From: Salinarimonas ramus
Lineage (GTDB): Bacteria; Pseudomonadota; Alphaproteobacteria; Rhizobiales; Beijerinckiaceae
Reading direction: 5' to 3'
Assembly: GCF_014645695.1 (NCBI RefSeq)
Contig: NZ_BMMF01000006.1
Span: 71,322-135,321 of the forward strand
Length of the DNA stretch: 64,000 nucleotides
The translations under genes were made by a program, and so were the position numbers. A model generated the notes under the pieces. The model saw only the letters and a list, made by a program, of their open reading frames with translations. It searched no databases and was not told where the DNA came from. Below, piece by piece: positions 1 through 9,762 of the stretch (positions are counted from its first letter, which is position 1; the number at the start of each line of letters is the position of its first letter).

Positions 1-465
1 AAGTCGCCGAAGATCGCGAAGCACGTCGTCGAGCCCGAGCCGACCAAGACACCCAAATACAGGGAACCGGAAATCGAGGGGCTGCCGCTCGCGTGGAGGT
101 TCAGTGCTTGCGATCGGGACGGACCGTTCAGCTGGATCGCCTTCGAAACCGCAGACAAGTTCAAGGAGGTGATCGATCGCCTCCACGATTTCGAGACCAA
201 GTCGTGGAATGATCTGCTTGGAGCGGGGTGTCACCCGATCGAGGTGTACCGCCTCGAGAAGGAGGCTCGTGACCGTCTTCGAGCCATCCAGCGCGATGAT
301 CTCGACGAGCTGATGTCGTTTCGCGTCGCGGGCGCGCACCGGCTCTGGTGCGTTCGGGAGCGCAACATCATGCGCATTCTCTGGTGGGATCCCGATCATA
401 TGGTCTACAGGACCGAGAAGGATCGTGCGGACAGAACGAAGCGGAAGAGAAAGGAAGGCCGTTAG
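1..465 (+). CDS. Conserved hypothetical protein (5'-truncated by window edge)
   Basis: The reading frame is open from the first base of the window, so the true start lies outside; 154 codons are visible. The protein has a Trp/Phe-rich core (about residues 31-45, 'PLAWRFSACDRDGPFSWIAF'), a helical stretch, and a C-terminal 'RLWCVRERNIMRILWWDPDH' segment followed by a basic tail ending KRKRKEGR. Proteins with this 'fe..tW..l ... A..RL ... LWWDP.H' pattern are widespread uncharacterised small bacterial proteins, from memory. I cannot assign a function. It converges on the ribbon-helix-helix gene downstream. Confidence 0.6.
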   Translation, partial: KSPKIAKHVVEPEPTKTPKYREPEIEGLPLAWRFSACDRDGPFSWIAFETADKFKEVIDRLHDFETKSWNDLLGAGCHPIEVYRLEKEARDRLRAIQRDDLDELMSFRVAGAHRLWCVRERNIMRILWWDPDHMVYRTEKDRADRTKRKRKEGR

Positions 466-516
466 GTCTTCGACAGCCTCGCCGATCAAATCCGCGTCGA
501 CAGGAGGTCTCGCACC

Positions 517-711
517 TCACAACAACCCCCGCTCCTTCAAATAAGCCGTGACGATCCGGCGGATCATTTCCGACCGGTTCGGCTGGTCGGTCTCCAGGCG
601 CGCGGCTTCGTCGAGGGCGTCCGTGATCTCCTTGCCGGCGCGGAAGCCGACCATGGGACGGATGCCGGTCGGGGGACGGCCGCGTCTTTTTTGATCATCA
701 GATATTGACAT
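517..711 (-). CDS. Small ribbon-helix-helix type DNA-binding protein
   Basis: This 64-aa protein has a basic N-terminus (KRRGRPPTGIRP), a short strand-like segment (MVGFRAG), then two helices ending in 'NRSEMIRRIVTAYLKERGLL'. That is the layout of ribbon-helix-helix (CopG/Arc-like) repressors and antitoxins, which bind DNA as dimers through the strand. The start is taken as the ATG at 711; a TTG eight codons upstream is possible but has no better ribosome site. No toxin-like partner is evident in the neighbours, so it may be a stand-alone regulator. It is divergent from the hypothetical gene that begins at 791. Confidence 0.55.
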   Translation of the reverse strand: MSISDDQKRRGRPPTGIRPMVGFRAGKEITDALDEAARLETDQPNRSEMIRRIVTAYLKERGLL

Positions 712-790
712 CCGCGCCCGGTTTTTGCTAATCAATAATCCTGCAAGCCGAACGCATCAGAGCGCGCGTCGCGGCTCCGAGGACAGCGCC

Positions 791-1597
791 ATGGCCGACC
801 CTACCTATACCGCGCCCGCAGGCGCGGCGCATACCGATTCGTCCCCGTCCGACCCCGCCACCCAGAACCCCACCCCCTCCGAGCCCCCGCTCTCCGCCCT
901 CGCCACCGAGTTGCGCTCGCGGGTGGCCATGGTCGAGGCGCTGGGCGAGCGGCTGTCGCGGGAGGGGGTGGACGACGACGCGCGCGATGCGCGGCTGCGC
1001 GCGCCGTGGGCGGCGTGCGATGCGCTGGCCGGGCGGATCGCCAGGCGGGCGTCGCGCACGCTCCTCGATCTGGAGGCGAAGGCGGCGGCGTTCCTGTGGC
1101 TCGATTCCGGGGCGACGTCGGCGGACGACGAGCCGCACGCGCGCCTCGTCGCCGACGTGATGACCTTCCTCGCCGGGGGCATCTCGGACTGTCTCGCCCC
1201 CGACCATCGCGACACGCCGCTCGACGTGCCGCGTCTGTTCGCGACGATCGAGACGCAGGCCCTCGTCGCCCGGGCGCGGACGGTGGGCGACCTCCTCGCG
1301 CTCCACGAGATCGGCCGCCTCCTGCGCGAGCGCGCCGGCGCACCCGCGGACGCATCGCCGGAAGCCGTCGAGGCGCTCGACGCCACGCGCCTCGCGCTCG
1401 GCGGCCTGGGCGCCGAGCTGGAGGAGGAAGCCGCCGCCCGGCTCGCGACGACCGAGCCCCGGACGGCGGAGGAAGCGCGCGGGCGCGCCATCGCGCTCTA
1501 TGTCCGCGAGGCGGCGGCGCCGGTGCCCGATTGCCTGGAGCGCGCCGCGCGCGTCACGTTCCGCCTCGGCTTCGATCTGCCGGGCCACGTCTCGTAG
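791..1597 (+). CDS. Hypothetical alpha-helical protein
   Basis: The 268-aa product starts with a low-complexity Ala/Pro/Thr/Ser stretch (first ~35 residues) and continues as an Ala/Arg/Glu-rich, probably all-helical protein without recognisable motifs, signal peptide or membrane segments. ATG at 791 is preferred over an upstream TTG (725) because the upstream extension overlaps the divergent promoter region. The codon pattern (G/C third positions) is that of a real gene in this genome. I do not recognise the family, and no neighbour explains its role. Confidence 0.45.
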   Translation: MADPTYTAPAGAAHTDSSPSDPATQNPTPSEPPLSALATELRSRVAMVEALGERLSREGVDDDARDARLRAPWAACDALAGRIARRASRTLLDLEAKAAAFLWLDSGATSADDEPHARLVADVMTFLAGGISDCLAPDHRDTPLDVPRLFATIETQALVARARTVGDLLALHEIGRLLRERAGAPADASPEAVEALDATRLALGGLGAELEEEAAARLATTEPRTAEEARGRAIALYVREAAAPVPDCLERAARVTFRLGFDLPGHVS

Positions 1598-1605
1598 GGC
1601 GCGCC

Positions 1606-1917
1606 TCAGGCGCTCTCCACCTCGTGCACCGCCCGGGCTAGGAGGTCGAGCATCTGCTTGCGGATCTCGGCGTCGGAGACGGAGGCCGGCAGGTCGGCGC
1701 GCAGCTGCTCGTAGACCTCGGCGTCGCCGGGCTTCTTCAGGTCGGCGGAGACGACGGAGCGGGCGTAGGCCTCGGCGTCCTCGCCGGTCTTGCCGAGGAT
1801 CTCCGCGGCCCACAGGCCGACGAGCCGATCGCGGCGGGCGATCGCCTTGAAGCGGAGCGCCTCGTCGTGCGCGAACTTGTTCTCGAAGGCGGCTTCGCGG
1901 TCGTCGAAGGTGGTCAT
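1606..1917 (-). CDS. F1-ATPase zeta-subunit-like inhibitor (DUF1476 family)
   Basis: The 103-aa protein MTTFDDREAAFENKFAHDEA... has the N-terminal segment and continuation (LRFKAIARRDRLVGLWAAEI) of the alphaproteobacterial DUF1476 family, known from Paracoccus work as the zeta inhibitor of F1-ATPase. By family knowledge its N-terminal region enters F1 and blocks reverse ATP hydrolysis; the rest is a four-helix bundle. ATG at 1917 is chosen over a longer reading because it matches the family start. Length is normal (~104 aa). In many Rhizobiales it sits near purine genes; here purC starts 300 bp away on the other strand. Confidence 0.9.
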   Translation of the reverse strand: MTTFDDREAAFENKFAHDEALRFKAIARRDRLVGLWAAEILGKTGEDAEAYARSVVSADLKKPGDAEVYEQLRADLPASVSDAEIRKQMLDLLARAVHEVESA

Positions 1918-2216
1918 GGTCCGGGTCCGTGCGCGTTGAGCTGGGGGAGGGCGCTCGCGCCCTGCTCCTGCGGGTATATCGCCGGGGCCCGGCGCGCGCC
2001 ACCCGGCATGCTGCGTACGCGAAGGCGCCCCGCGCGGGTCGCATGCGTCGTTCACGCAGGAGCGCGACGCGGGTGAAACGTTCGTTGTGAATCCCCATCT
2101 CTTCGGATAGGGTCCCCGGCGAACGGGCGGCCCTCATTGCCGCTCGACCGCGCTCGCCACCTCCACGTTCCTTCACCGGCGGGCCCGTTCGAGAGCCAGG
2201 AGCCTCAGGCCTTCCC

Positions 2217-3011
2217 ATGGACTTCAACAAACCACGGTATACGCCAATGAATCGCCGCCGTCGGATCTACGAGGGCAAGGCGAAGGTCCTGTTCGAGGGG
2301 CCCGAGCCCGGTACGCTCATCCAGCATTTCAAGGACGACGCGACCGCCTTCAATGCCAAGAAGCACGAGGTGATCGACGGGAAGGGCGTGCTGAACAACC
2401 GCATCAGCGAGTTCGTCTTCCAGCACCTCAACGACATCGGGGTGCCCACGCACTTCATCCGTCGGCTGAACATGCGCGAGCAGCTCATCCGCGAGGTGGA
2501 GATCATCCCCCTCGAGGTCGTGGTGCGCAACGTCGCCGCCGGCTCGCTCGCCAAGCGCCTCGGGCTGGAGGAGGGCACGCAGCTGCCCCGCTCGATCATC
2601 GAGTTCTACTACAAGAACGACAAGCTCGACGACCCGATGGTGTCCGAGGAGCACATCACCGCCTTCGGCTGGGCGACGCCCCAGGAGATCGACGACATCA
2701 TGGCGCTCGCCATTCGCGTCAACGACTTCCTGTCGGGTCTCTTCCTGGGCGTCGGCATCCGTCTCGTCGACTTCAAGATCGAGTGCGGCCGGCTTTGGGA
2801 GGGCGACATGATGCGTATCGTCGTCGCCGACGAGATCTCCCCCGATTCGTGCCGGCTGTGGGACATGAAGTCCGCCGAGAAGCTCGACAAGGACCGCTTC
2901 CGCAAGGATCTCGGCGGCCTCATCGAGGCCTACACGGAGGTCGCGCGCCGCCTCGGCATCCTCGCCGAGACCGACGGCGTCCCCATGGGCGGCCCGCGCC
3001 TCGTGCAGTGA
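2217..3011 (+). CDS. purC: Phosphoribosylaminoimidazole-succinocarboxamide synthase (SAICAR synthetase)
   Basis: PurC joins CAIR and aspartate with ATP to give SAICAR, in de novo purine synthesis in the cytosol. The 264-aa sequence shows the family landmarks: [15 protein letters not shown] at the N-terminus, [23 protein letters not shown], and the [16 protein letters not shown] nucleotide/substrate region. An AGGAG lies 14 bases before the ATG at 2217; a second ATG at 2247 ([13 protein letters not shown]) would give the more usual N-terminus and is an alternative start. It stands alone here; other pur genes are not in the window. Confidence 0.95.
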   Translation: MDFNKPRYTPMNRRRRIYEGKAKVLFEGPEPGTLIQHFKDDATAFNAKKHEVIDGKGVLNNRISEFVFQHLNDIGVPTHFIRRLNMREQLIREVEIIPLEVVVRNVAAGSLAKRLGLEEGTQLPRSIIEFYYKNDKLDDPMVSEEHITAFGWATPQEIDDIMALAIRVNDFLSGLFLGVGIRLVDFKIECGRLWEGDMMRIVVADEISPDSCRLWDMKSAEKLDKDRFRKDLGGLIEAYTEVARRLGILAETDGVPMGGPRLVQ

Positions 3012-3033
3012 GGCGCCGGCCGCGTCCGGCACG

Positions 3034-3786
3034 TCAGGACATCACGTCCGTCCAGCCGCCGTCGGCGACGAGCTCGGTGCCGGTGATGTACGACGCGTCG
3101 TCGCTGGCCAGGAAGAGCGCGGGCCCCGCGATCTCGTCCGGCGTGCCGAAGCGGCCGAGCGGAATCTTGGCCGCGAGCGTCTGCGCGATGCCCTGGAGCT
3201 GCTCAGGCGAGAGCCCGAGCTTGCCGTAGATCGGCGTCTCGATCGGCCCCGGGCTGATCGCGTTGACGCGGATACCGCGGGGCGCGAGCTCGCCGGCGAG
3301 GGTCCGCACGAGATTGCGCGCCGCCGCCTTCGTCGCGCCGTAGACCAGCGTCCCCGGCATGCCCATGCGGCCGTTGACCGAGGTGTTGACGACGATGGCG
3401 CCGCCCCGCGGCAGGTGGCGTGCCGCGGCCTGCGCCGTGAACAGGACGGCCCGCGCATTCACTGCCATCAGGTCGTCGAAGAGCGCCTGATCCGCGGTCT
3501 CGATGGACGCGAAACGTGCGGCACCGGCGTTGAGGAAGACGATGTCGAGCCCGCCCATCCGTCGCGCCGCCTCGTCGACCGCGGCGGTCGTCGCGCCGAC
3601 GTCGCGGGCGTCCGCGGCGAGGGCGACGACGTCGCCCAGCGCGTGCTCCGCCTCGGCGAGCCGGCCCGCGTCCGCGCCCGTGATCGTCACGCGGGCGCCC
3701 TCGGCGAGGAAGCGCCGCGCGGCGGCGAACCCGATCCCGCTGGTCCCGCCGGTGACGAGGACCTTCTTCATCGAAAACCGTGACAT
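3034..3786 (-). CDS. SDR family NAD(P)-dependent oxidoreductase
   Basis: The 250-aa classical short-chain dehydrogenase shows the Rossmann TGGTSGIG (near residue 12), the NAG structural motif (LNAGAAR), a catalytic Ser around 'VNTSVNGRMG', and the YxxxK pair (VYGATKAA), followed by the PG motif (ISPGPIETP). The substrate is not deducible. The start MSRFSMKKVLV is supported by GGAG about 8 bases upstream. It is divergent from a TetR-family gene 58 bp away, so the regulator very likely controls it, a common arrangement for SDRs that detoxify quinones or aldehydes (inference). Confidence 0.85.
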   Translation of the reverse strand: MSRFSMKKVLVTGGTSGIGFAAARRFLAEGARVTITGADAGRLAEAEHALGDVVALAADARDVGATTAAVDEAARRMGGLDIVFLNAGAARFASIETADQALFDDLMAVNARAVLFTAQAAARHLPRGGAIVVNTSVNGRMGMPGTLVYGATKAAARNLVRTLAGELAPRGIRVNAISPGPIETPIYGKLGLSPEQLQGIAQTLAAKIPLGRFGTPDEIAGPALFLASDDASYITGTELVADGGWTDVMS

Positions 3787-3844
3787 GGTCGTTCTCCAGG
3801 GTTATAAGTACCGATGAGTCCGAAATAGATCGGGGCGGATCGCC

Positions 3845-4486
3845 ATGCAAGAAAAAACGAACTCGCAGGTACGAAAAAGTGCGCGAGGCCGTGGCCGCCC
3901 CTCCACGCTCGACGAGGAGCGCGCGCTCGACGCGGCGTTGGACGCGTTCTGGCGGCGCGGCTACGCGGCGACCGACATCGACGCCGTCGCCGCGGCCGCG
4001 GGCACCGCGAAGCCGAGCCTCTATCGCCGCTTCGGCTCGAAGGAGGGCTTGTTCCTGGCGGCGCTGGAGCGGTACGCCGGCGGGCACGGGACGCAGCCGC
4101 TCGCGGCCTTCGCGGCCGAGCGGGACATCGCGTCCGCGGTGCGCGCCTTCTTCCGGACCGCGGTCGAGGGGCAGACGACGCCGGGGCGGCCGACCGGGTG
4201 CCTCTTCGCGTGCTCCGCCGCTCCGCTCGCGGAGAGCCAGGCGGCGGTCGGAACGCTCCTCGCAGACGGGACGCGTGCGGCGCACGCCGCCCTGGTGGCG
4301 CGGTTCGAGGCGGCGTCGGCCGACGGCGAGCTGCCGCGGGGCTTCCCGGCGGCGGCCCGGGCGCAGCTGATGCTCGACGCGATGCAGGGGCTCGCCCTGC
4401 GGGCCCGCGCGGGCGCCGATCGCGCCGCCCTCCTCGCAGACGCCCGGAGCTATGCGGACGTCGTGCTCAGCCCGGCTCCGCCTTGA
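3845..4486 (+). CDS. TetR/AcrR family transcriptional regulator
   Basis: The 213-aa protein has a basic N-terminus (RKSARGRGRPS), then a TetR helix-turn-helix at about residues 22-65 (RGYAATDIDAVAAAAGTAKP, SLYRRFGSKEGLF), and a variable ligand-binding C-terminal domain. It is transcribed divergently from the SDR gene, and an imperfect dyad GGTTATAAGTACC lies in the 58-bp gap, a plausible but weak operator candidate. Its 3' end overlaps the convergent bolA gene by 20 bp. Confidence 0.85.
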   Translation: MQEKTNSQVRKSARGRGRPSTLDEERALDAALDAFWRRGYAATDIDAVAAAAGTAKPSLYRRFGSKEGLFLAALERYAGGHGTQPLAAFAAERDIASAVRAFFRTAVEGQTTPGRPTGCLFACSAAPLAESQAAVGTLLADGTRAAHAALVARFEAASADGELPRGFPAAARAQLMLDAMQGLALRARAGADRAALLADARSYADVVLSPAPP

Positions 4487-4739
4487 TCGCCAACGCGTGG
4501 AGCCCACGCGCGAACGCCTCCGCGAGGGCGGCGTTGACCATGCGATGACGCTCGACGCGGCTCTTGCCCGCGAAGGCGTTCGAGACCACCTCTATGCGGA
4601 AGTGGGTCTCGCCGCCCTCGCGCCAACCGGCGTGACCGGCGTGAAGGTGGGATTCGTCGACGACCGAGAGGCGCACGGGCGCGAACGCGTCCGAAAGCCG
4701 CGTCTCGATCAGGCTCTTCATGCTGGGCGTGTCGCTCAT
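4467..4739 (-). CDS. BolA family protein
   Basis: The 90-aa protein shows the BolA fold signature: 'L.IVDESHLHAGHAG' with the conserved His residues, then 'THFRIEVVSNAFAGKSRVERHRMVNAALAEAF' in pieces, and a C-terminal strand (LHALAIKAEPG). BolA proteins partner with monothiol glutaredoxins in iron-sulfur handling and some affect cell shape genes. It lies upstream of and divergent from the J-domain/cobS genes, an arrangement I recall from other Rhizobiales. Confidence 0.9.
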   Translation of the reverse strand: MSDTPSMKSLIETRLSDAFAPVRLSVVDESHLHAGHAGWREGGETHFRIEVVSNAFAGKSRVERHRMVNAALAEAFARGLHALAIKAEPG

Positions 4740-4877
4740 GCCGGGCCGGCTCTCCGCGCGTGTGGAATGCCTGCCCTGCGTCGCCTGCGCCGTGTCGCCG
4801 CGTCAAGCCCCGTTTGCGCCTCGCGCGCACACCTCTGCCCTTGCCCGCGCGCGGTCATGGCTCATAATCACGGGACC

Positions 4878-5519
4878 ATGGACTTGAACTCGCCCCTGTT
4901 CGACCGCATCCGCATCAAGCCGAAGGCCGAGAAGGCCGCCGACGATGCGAAGACCTCGCAGTCCCCCGCCTGCGAGCATCCCGGCTGCACCGGCCAGGGG
5001 CTCTATCGCGCGCCCAAGGGCCGCGGGCAGGAGGGGAAGTACTGGCGCTTCTGCATGGACCACGTGCGCGCCTACAACGCCTCCTACAATTACTTCAAGG
5101 ACATGCCCGACGACGCCGTCGCCGCCTACCAGAAGGAATCGATCATCGGCCACAGGCCGACCTGGTCGATGGGCGTCAACCCGGCCGCGCGCGAGCGCGC
5201 CGCCAAGGGCGCGCGGGGCGCGGGCTACAAGCGCGATTGGGCCTACCACGATCCCTTCGACGTGCTGCGCGAGGGCGGCGTGGGCGAGACGCGCCGCGCG
5301 CCGGAGCCCCCGCGCCCGCGCTATTCCGGCCCGGTGCGCCAGGCGCTCGACGTGCTGGGGCTCGAGGAAGGAGCCGACCCCGCGACGATCAAGGCCGCCT
5401 ACAAGGCGCTCGTGAAGAAGTTCCACCCCGACGCGCATGGCGGCGATCGCTCCTACGAGGAGCGGCTGCGCGACATCATCCGCGCCCACGACACCCTCAA
5501 GACCGCCGGCCTGTGCTAG
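4878..5519 (+). CDS. J-domain (DnaJ-like) protein
   Basis: The 213-aa protein begins MDLNSPLFDRIRIKPK, the conserved start of a Rhizobiales family, then carries a Cys/His-containing N-terminal part (CEHPGCTGQG ... YWRFCMDHVRAYN) and a C-terminal J domain (about residues 150-212) with the HPD signature in 'KKFHPDAHGG'. J domains stimulate Hsp70 ATPase; the client is unknown. ATG at 4857 (seven codons upstream) is an alternative start. It precedes cobS by 150 bp on the same strand. Confidence 0.85.
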   Translation: MDLNSPLFDRIRIKPKAEKAADDAKTSQSPACEHPGCTGQGLYRAPKGRGQEGKYWRFCMDHVRAYNASYNYFKDMPDDAVAAYQKESIIGHRPTWSMGVNPAARERAAKGARGAGYKRDWAYHDPFDVLREGGVGETRRAPEPPRPRYSGPVRQALDVLGLEEGADPATIKAAYKALVKKFHPDAHGGDRSYEERLRDIIRAHDTLKTAGLC

Positions 5520-5669
5520 GAGTGCCGGCGACACCGTGATGCGGCGCGCGAGGCGCCGAGACCGGCCTCGACGTTGCATGGCGCGGCGACGGGGCGTAAC
5601 CAGGACCGCGAGCGCGCGAGGCGGCGCCGAGTTGGGCGCCCGCGCGAGGTCCGCGAGAAAGAGGCGTTC

Positions 5670-6671
5670 ATGCAGGCGACGACCGAGACCCGAGCCGACA
5701 CCACCTCCGGCATGCCGGACATGAAGCTGTCCGTTCGCCAGACCTTCGGCATCGACAGCGATCTCGAGGTGCCGGCCTTCTCCTCGGGCGAGGAGCACGT
5801 GCCCGAGGTCGATCCGGACTACATCTTCGACCGCGAGACGACGCTCGCCATCATCGCCGGCTTCGCCTACAACCGCCGCGTGATGGTCACCGGCTATCAC
5901 GGCACCGGCAAGTCGACCCACATCGAGCAGGTCGCCGCCCGGCTGAACTGGCCCTGCGTGCGCGTCAACCTCGACAGCCACGTCTCGCGCATCGACCTGA
6001 TCGGCAAGGACGCCATCGTCCTGCAGGACGGCAAGCAGGTCACGGAATTCCGCGACGGCATCCTGCCCTGGGCCTACCAGCACAACGTCGCCCTCGTCTT
6101 CGACGAGTACGACGCCGGCCGTCCCGACGTGATGTTCGTGATCCAGCGCGTGCTCGAGAGCTCGGGCCGGCTCACGCTGCTCGACCAGAGCCGCGTCATC
6201 CGCCCCCATCCCTCCTTCCGCCTGTTCGCCACCGCCAACACGATCGGCCTGGGCGACACGTCGGGCCTCTATCACGGCACGCAGCAGATCAACCAGGCGC
6301 AGATGGACCGCTGGTCCATCGTCACGACGCTGAATTATCTCGAGCACGACCGCGAGGTCGAGATCGTGCTCTCGAAGGTGAAGTCCTGGCAGGGCACGGA
6401 CCAGGGCCGCGACACCGTCAACAAGATGGTGCGCGTCGCCGACCTCACCCGCAACGCCTTCGTCAACGGCGATCTCTCCACGGTGATGAGCCCGCGCACG
6501 GTCATCACCTGGGCGGAGAACGCCGAGATCTTCGGCGACGTGGGCTTCGCCTTCCGCCTGACCTTCCTCAACAAGTGCGACGAGCTCGAGCGCAACCTGG
6601 TGGCCGAGTTCTATCAGCGCTCCTTCGGCAAGGATCTGCCGGAGAGCGCCGCCAACGTCGTGCTCACCTGA
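5670..6671 (+). CDS. cobS: Cobaltochelatase subunit CobS
   Basis: CobS is the AAA+ ATPase subunit that, with CobT, powers CobN-dependent insertion of cobalt into hydrogenobyrinate a,c-diamide in the aerobic B12 pathway. The 333-aa protein has Walker [10 protein letters not shown] (near residue 75) and Walker B LVFDEYD (near 142), and the family N-terminus '[16 protein letters not shown]'. Start at 5670 is set by a GAGG just upstream and by the usual family length (~330 aa). cobT follows after 8 bp, so the two are co-transcribed. No cobalamin riboswitch was recognised upstream. Confidence 0.95.
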   Translation: MQATTETRADTTSGMPDMKLSVRQTFGIDSDLEVPAFSSGEEHVPEVDPDYIFDRETTLAIIAGFAYNRRVMVTGYHGTGKSTHIEQVAARLNWPCVRVNLDSHVSRIDLIGKDAIVLQDGKQVTEFRDGILPWAYQHNVALVFDEYDAGRPDVMFVIQRVLESSGRLTLLDQSRVIRPHPSFRLFATANTIGLGDTSGLYHGTQQINQAQMDRWSIVTTLNYLEHDREVEIVLSKVKSWQGTDQGRDTVNKMVRVADLTRNAFVNGDLSTVMSPRTVITWAENAEIFGDVGFAFRLTFLNKCDELERNLVAEFYQRSFGKDLPESAANVVLT

Positions 6672-6679
6672 GCGTCCGC

Positions 6680-8596
6680 ATGGCGATCTCCAACCGAAAG
6701 CCCGGCGAGAAGAAGGAAGCGCCCAACGAGGGCATCAAGCGCTCGGTGGCCGCATGCCTGCGCGCCATCGCCCGCAAGCCCGAGCTGGAGGTGACCTACG
6801 CCTCCGACCGGCCGCTGCTCACCTCGGACCGGGCGCGCCTGCCCGAGCCGCCGCGCAAGGCGTCCTCGCACGACGTCGCCGTGATGCGCGGCCACGCGGA
6901 CGCGATGGCGCTGCGCCTCGCCTGCCACGACAGCGCGATGCACCGCCGCCTGACGCCCGACGGCGCGGCCGCGCGCGCGGTCTTCGACGCCGTCGAGCAG
7001 GCGCGGGTGGAATCCATCGGCTCGCGGCGAATGGAGGGCGTGGCCGACAATCTCGACGCCATGCTCGAGGACCGCTACCACCGCGGCGGCAAGTACGAGG
7101 ACATCACCGACCGCGCCGACGCGCCCATCGAGGACGCCCTCGCGCTCATGGTGCGCGAGCGGCTCACCGGGCGCCGCCCGCCCAAGGCGGCGGCGAAGAT
7201 CGTCGACCTGTGGCGCGAGCACATCGAGGCCAAGGCCGGCGGCGACCTCGACGGGCTGCTCTCCACCATCGAGAACCAGCGCGGCTTCGCCCGGGGCGTG
7301 CGCGACCTCCTCGTCTCCCTCGACATGGTCGAGCAGAGCGAGCTCGACCCCGAGGACAGCGAGGACGACGAGGAGCAGGAGGGCGAGGACCAGTCCGACG
7401 ACAGCCAGGAGGGCGAGACCGAGGAGGACGCGCAAGGCCAGCAGGCCGAGATCGAGATCTCCGACGACGCCACCGACGACATGGAGGAGGGCTCGCAGGA
7501 GGCCTCCGACGGCCCGTCCGGCGAGATGCCCGAGGAGGCCGACGAGGCCGACAGCGAGGAGGCCAACGAGAGCTGGCGCCCGCCACCGCCGCGCGCCAAC
7601 GAGCCGCGCATGCCGGACTACAAGGCCTTCACGAGCGCCTTCGACGAGATCATCCACGCCGAGGATCTCTGCGAGGCGGAGGAGCTCAACCGGCTGCGCG
7701 CCTATCTCGACAAGCAGCTCTCGAACATGCAGGGCGTCGTCGGGCGCCTCGCCAACCGGCTGCAGCGCCGGCTTCTCGCCCAGCAGAACCGCTCGTGGCT
7801 CTTCGACATCGAGGAGGGCATCCTCGATCCCGCACGCCTGCCGCGCGTGATCATGGACCCGATGACGCCGCTCTCCTTCAAGCAGGAGAAGGACACCGAC
7901 TTCCGCGACACGGTGGTCACGCTGCTCCTCGACAATTCGGGCTCCATGCGCGGGCGCCCGATCACGGTGGCGGCCACCTGCGCCGACATTCTCGCGCGCA
8001 CGCTCGAGCGCTGCGGCGTGAAGGTCGAGATCCTCGGCTTCACCACGCGCGCCTGGAAGGGCGGACAGTCGCGCGAGCAATGGCTCGGCGCCGGCAAGCC
8101 GCCGAACCCCGGCCGGCTCAACGACCTGCGCCACATCATCTACAAGTCCGCCGACGAGCCCTGGCGGCGGGCCAGGCGCAATCTCGGCCTGATGATGCGC
8201 GAGGGGCTGCTCAAGGAGAACATCGACGGCGAGGCGCTCGACTGGGCGCACAAGCGGCTTCTCGGGCGGCCCGAGCAGCGGCGCATCCTGATGGTGATCT
8301 CCGACGGCGCGCCGGTGGACGATTCGACCCTCTCGGTCAACCCGGGCAACTACCTCGAGAAGCACCTGCGCTTCGTCATCGAGGAGATCGAGACGCGCTC
8401 GCCCGTCGAGCTCATCGCCATCGGCATCGGCCACGACGTGACGCGCTACTATCGCCGCGCCGTCACCATCGTCGACGCCGAGGAGCTCGGCGGCGTGATG
8501 ACGGAGAAGCTCGCCGAGCTGTTCGAGGACGACGGCCCCGCGCAGGCAGCCCCGATGCCGCGCCGCGCCGCCGGCGGGCGCAGGGGCTCGCGTTGA
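6680..8596 (+). CDS. cobT: Cobaltochelatase subunit CobT
   Basis: CobT (638 aa) is the von Willebrand A-type partner of CobS. The middle (about residues 222-310) is a very acidic, low-complexity Glu/Asp segment typical of the family. The C-terminal VWA domain has an intact MIDAS motif DNSGSM near residue 418 and a later '[11 protein letters not shown]'. It starts 8 bp after cobS. A product of this size and order is normal. CobN is not in the window. The B12 made by this pathway would serve the mutase encoded at 23-25 kb. Confidence 0.95.
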   Translation: MAISNRKPGEKKEAPNEGIKRSVAACLRAIARKPELEVTYASDRPLLTSDRARLPEPPRKASSHDVAVMRGHADAMALRLACHDSAMHRRLTPDGAAARAVFDAVEQARVESIGSRRMEGVADNLDAMLEDRYHRGGKYEDITDRADAPIEDALALMVRERLTGRRPPKAAAKIVDLWREHIEAKAGGDLDGLLSTIENQRGFARGVRDLLVSLDMVEQSELDPEDSEDDEEQEGEDQSDDSQEGETEEDAQGQQAEIEISDDATDDMEEGSQEASDGPSGEMPEEADEADSEEANESWRPPPPRANEPRMPDYKAFTSAFDEIIHAEDLCEAEELNRLRAYLDKQLSNMQGVVGRLANRLQRRLLAQQNRSWLFDIEEGILDPARLPRVIMDPMTPLSFKQEKDTDFRDTVVTLLLDNSGSMRGRPITVAATCADILARTLERCGVKVEILGFTTRAWKGGQSREQWLGAGKPPNPGRLNDLRHIIYKSADEPWRRARRNLGLMMREGLLKENIDGEALDWAHKRLLGRPEQRRILMVISDGAPVDDSTLSVNPGNYLEKHLRFVIEEIETRSPVELIAIGIGHDVTRYYRRAVTIVDAEELGGVMTEKLAELFEDDGPAQAAPMPRRAAGGRRGSR

Positions 8597-8606
8597 GGGG
8601 CCTGCG

Positions 8607-9650
8607 TTGAGGCTCACGAGGCGGCGGTTCCTCGCGGGAGCCGCGACCCTGGCGGCGGGCGCCCTCGCGCCCGGCCCGCGGGCGCGCGCGGACCTGCCGG
8701 GCCCCCTGCCGCTCTCGCTGCGCACCTATCCGATCGCGCATTTCGGGCCCCGCGGCCTCGTCGACGGCCTCTACGGCCGCCTGCGCTACCGGGCCGGGCT
8801 CGAGCTGCAGGCGGGAGAGGAGGCCTTCGGCGGGCTCTCCGGCCTCGTCATGGTGGAGGGCGGCGCCTCCCTCCTGGCGGTGTCCGACCACGGCTACTTC
8901 CTCGCGGCCGACCTGCTGCGCGGGCTCGCCGGCGAGATCGTGGGGGCGAGCGACGCCGTCCTCGTGCCGCTGAAGGGTCCCGACGGCGGGCTCCTGTGGC
9001 GCTCGGGCTTCTACGACGCGGAGGCGCTGACGCTCGCGGGCGGGACCGCCTATGTCGGCGTCGAGCAGGAGCAGGCGGTCTTCGCCTACGATCTCGCAGC
9101 CGGCATCGCCGCGCCGGGCGCGCGCATCGCGCTCTCCCCGCGCGTGCGCGCTGCGCTCGACCCCTGGCCCGGCAACAAGGGCATGGAAGCGATCTTCGTC
9201 GCGCCCGCGCCCTCGGCCTTCCCCGGCGCCCTCGTCGCCGTGGCCGAGCGGGCCGTGCGGGGCGCCGACGCGCCGACGGTCGGCGTCGTGCTCACGGGCG
9301 AGGCGGCGGGCACGACCTTCGCGCTGTCGCGCGAAGGCGGCTTCGAGATCACCGACTGCGCGGTGCTGCCCGGGGGCGACGTGCTCGTCCTGGAGCGGCG
9401 CTACGCGCTCACCTCCGGCGTCGCGGCCCGCATCCGGCGAATCGCCGGCGCGGATCTCGTGCCCGACGCGACCCTCGACGGGCCGGTGATCTTCGAGGCC
9501 GACTGGACGAACGCCGTCGACAACATGGAAGGGCTCGCGATCCATCGCGGCCCCGGCGGCGAGACGCTGCTGACGCTCGTCGCCGACGACAATTACTCGC
9601 TCTTCCAGCGCACGCTGCTGCTCGAGTTCGAGCTCGTCGACCCGGCGTGA
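8607..9650 (+). CDS. Tat-exported phytase-like esterase domain protein
   Basis: The 347-aa product begins with a twin-arginine signal (LTRRRFLAGAATLAAGALAP, then AxA at about residue 28), so it is probably folded before export to the periplasm. The rest resembles the esterase-like/phytase-like beta-propeller family: 'FGGLSGLVMVEGGASLLAVSDHG', 'YDAEALTLAGG', 'GNKGMEAI' and 'NMEGLAIHRGPGG', each an expected acidic blade motif. Its substrate is unknown. The start is a TTG overlapping no other gene, 10 bp after cobT, and the only start giving a Tat leader at the very N-terminus. Confidence 0.75.
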   Translation: MRLTRRRFLAGAATLAAGALAPGPRARADLPGPLPLSLRTYPIAHFGPRGLVDGLYGRLRYRAGLELQAGEEAFGGLSGLVMVEGGASLLAVSDHGYFLAADLLRGLAGEIVGASDAVLVPLKGPDGGLLWRSGFYDAEALTLAGGTAYVGVEQEQAVFAYDLAAGIAAPGARIALSPRVRAALDPWPGNKGMEAIFVAPAPSAFPGALVAVAERAVRGADAPTVGVVLTGEAAGTTFALSREGGFEITDCAVLPGGDVLVLERRYALTSGVAARIRRIAGADLVPDATLDGPVIFEADWTNAVDNMEGLAIHRGPGGETLLTLVADDNYSLFQRTLLLEFELVDPA

Positions 9651-9762
9651 AGCGGCGGGCGCCGCGGTGCGGCCCTCGTGGAGTGCAACCCTTCTCGGCG
9701 TTCGCGTCCCTGGCGCTCGCGCCGGCGGCACGGCATGGTGGCGCCGACGAGCGGAGGCACGC

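Noticed and set aside
725-790. N-terminal extension of the hypothetical gene starting at TTG 725
   Set aside because: No ribosome site; it would run through the divergent promoter region; ATG 791 is simpler.
3808-3822. GGTTATAAGTACC dyad between the SDR and TetR genes as an operator
   Set aside because: Only the outer three bases and two inner ones are symmetric; too weak to list as a separate site.
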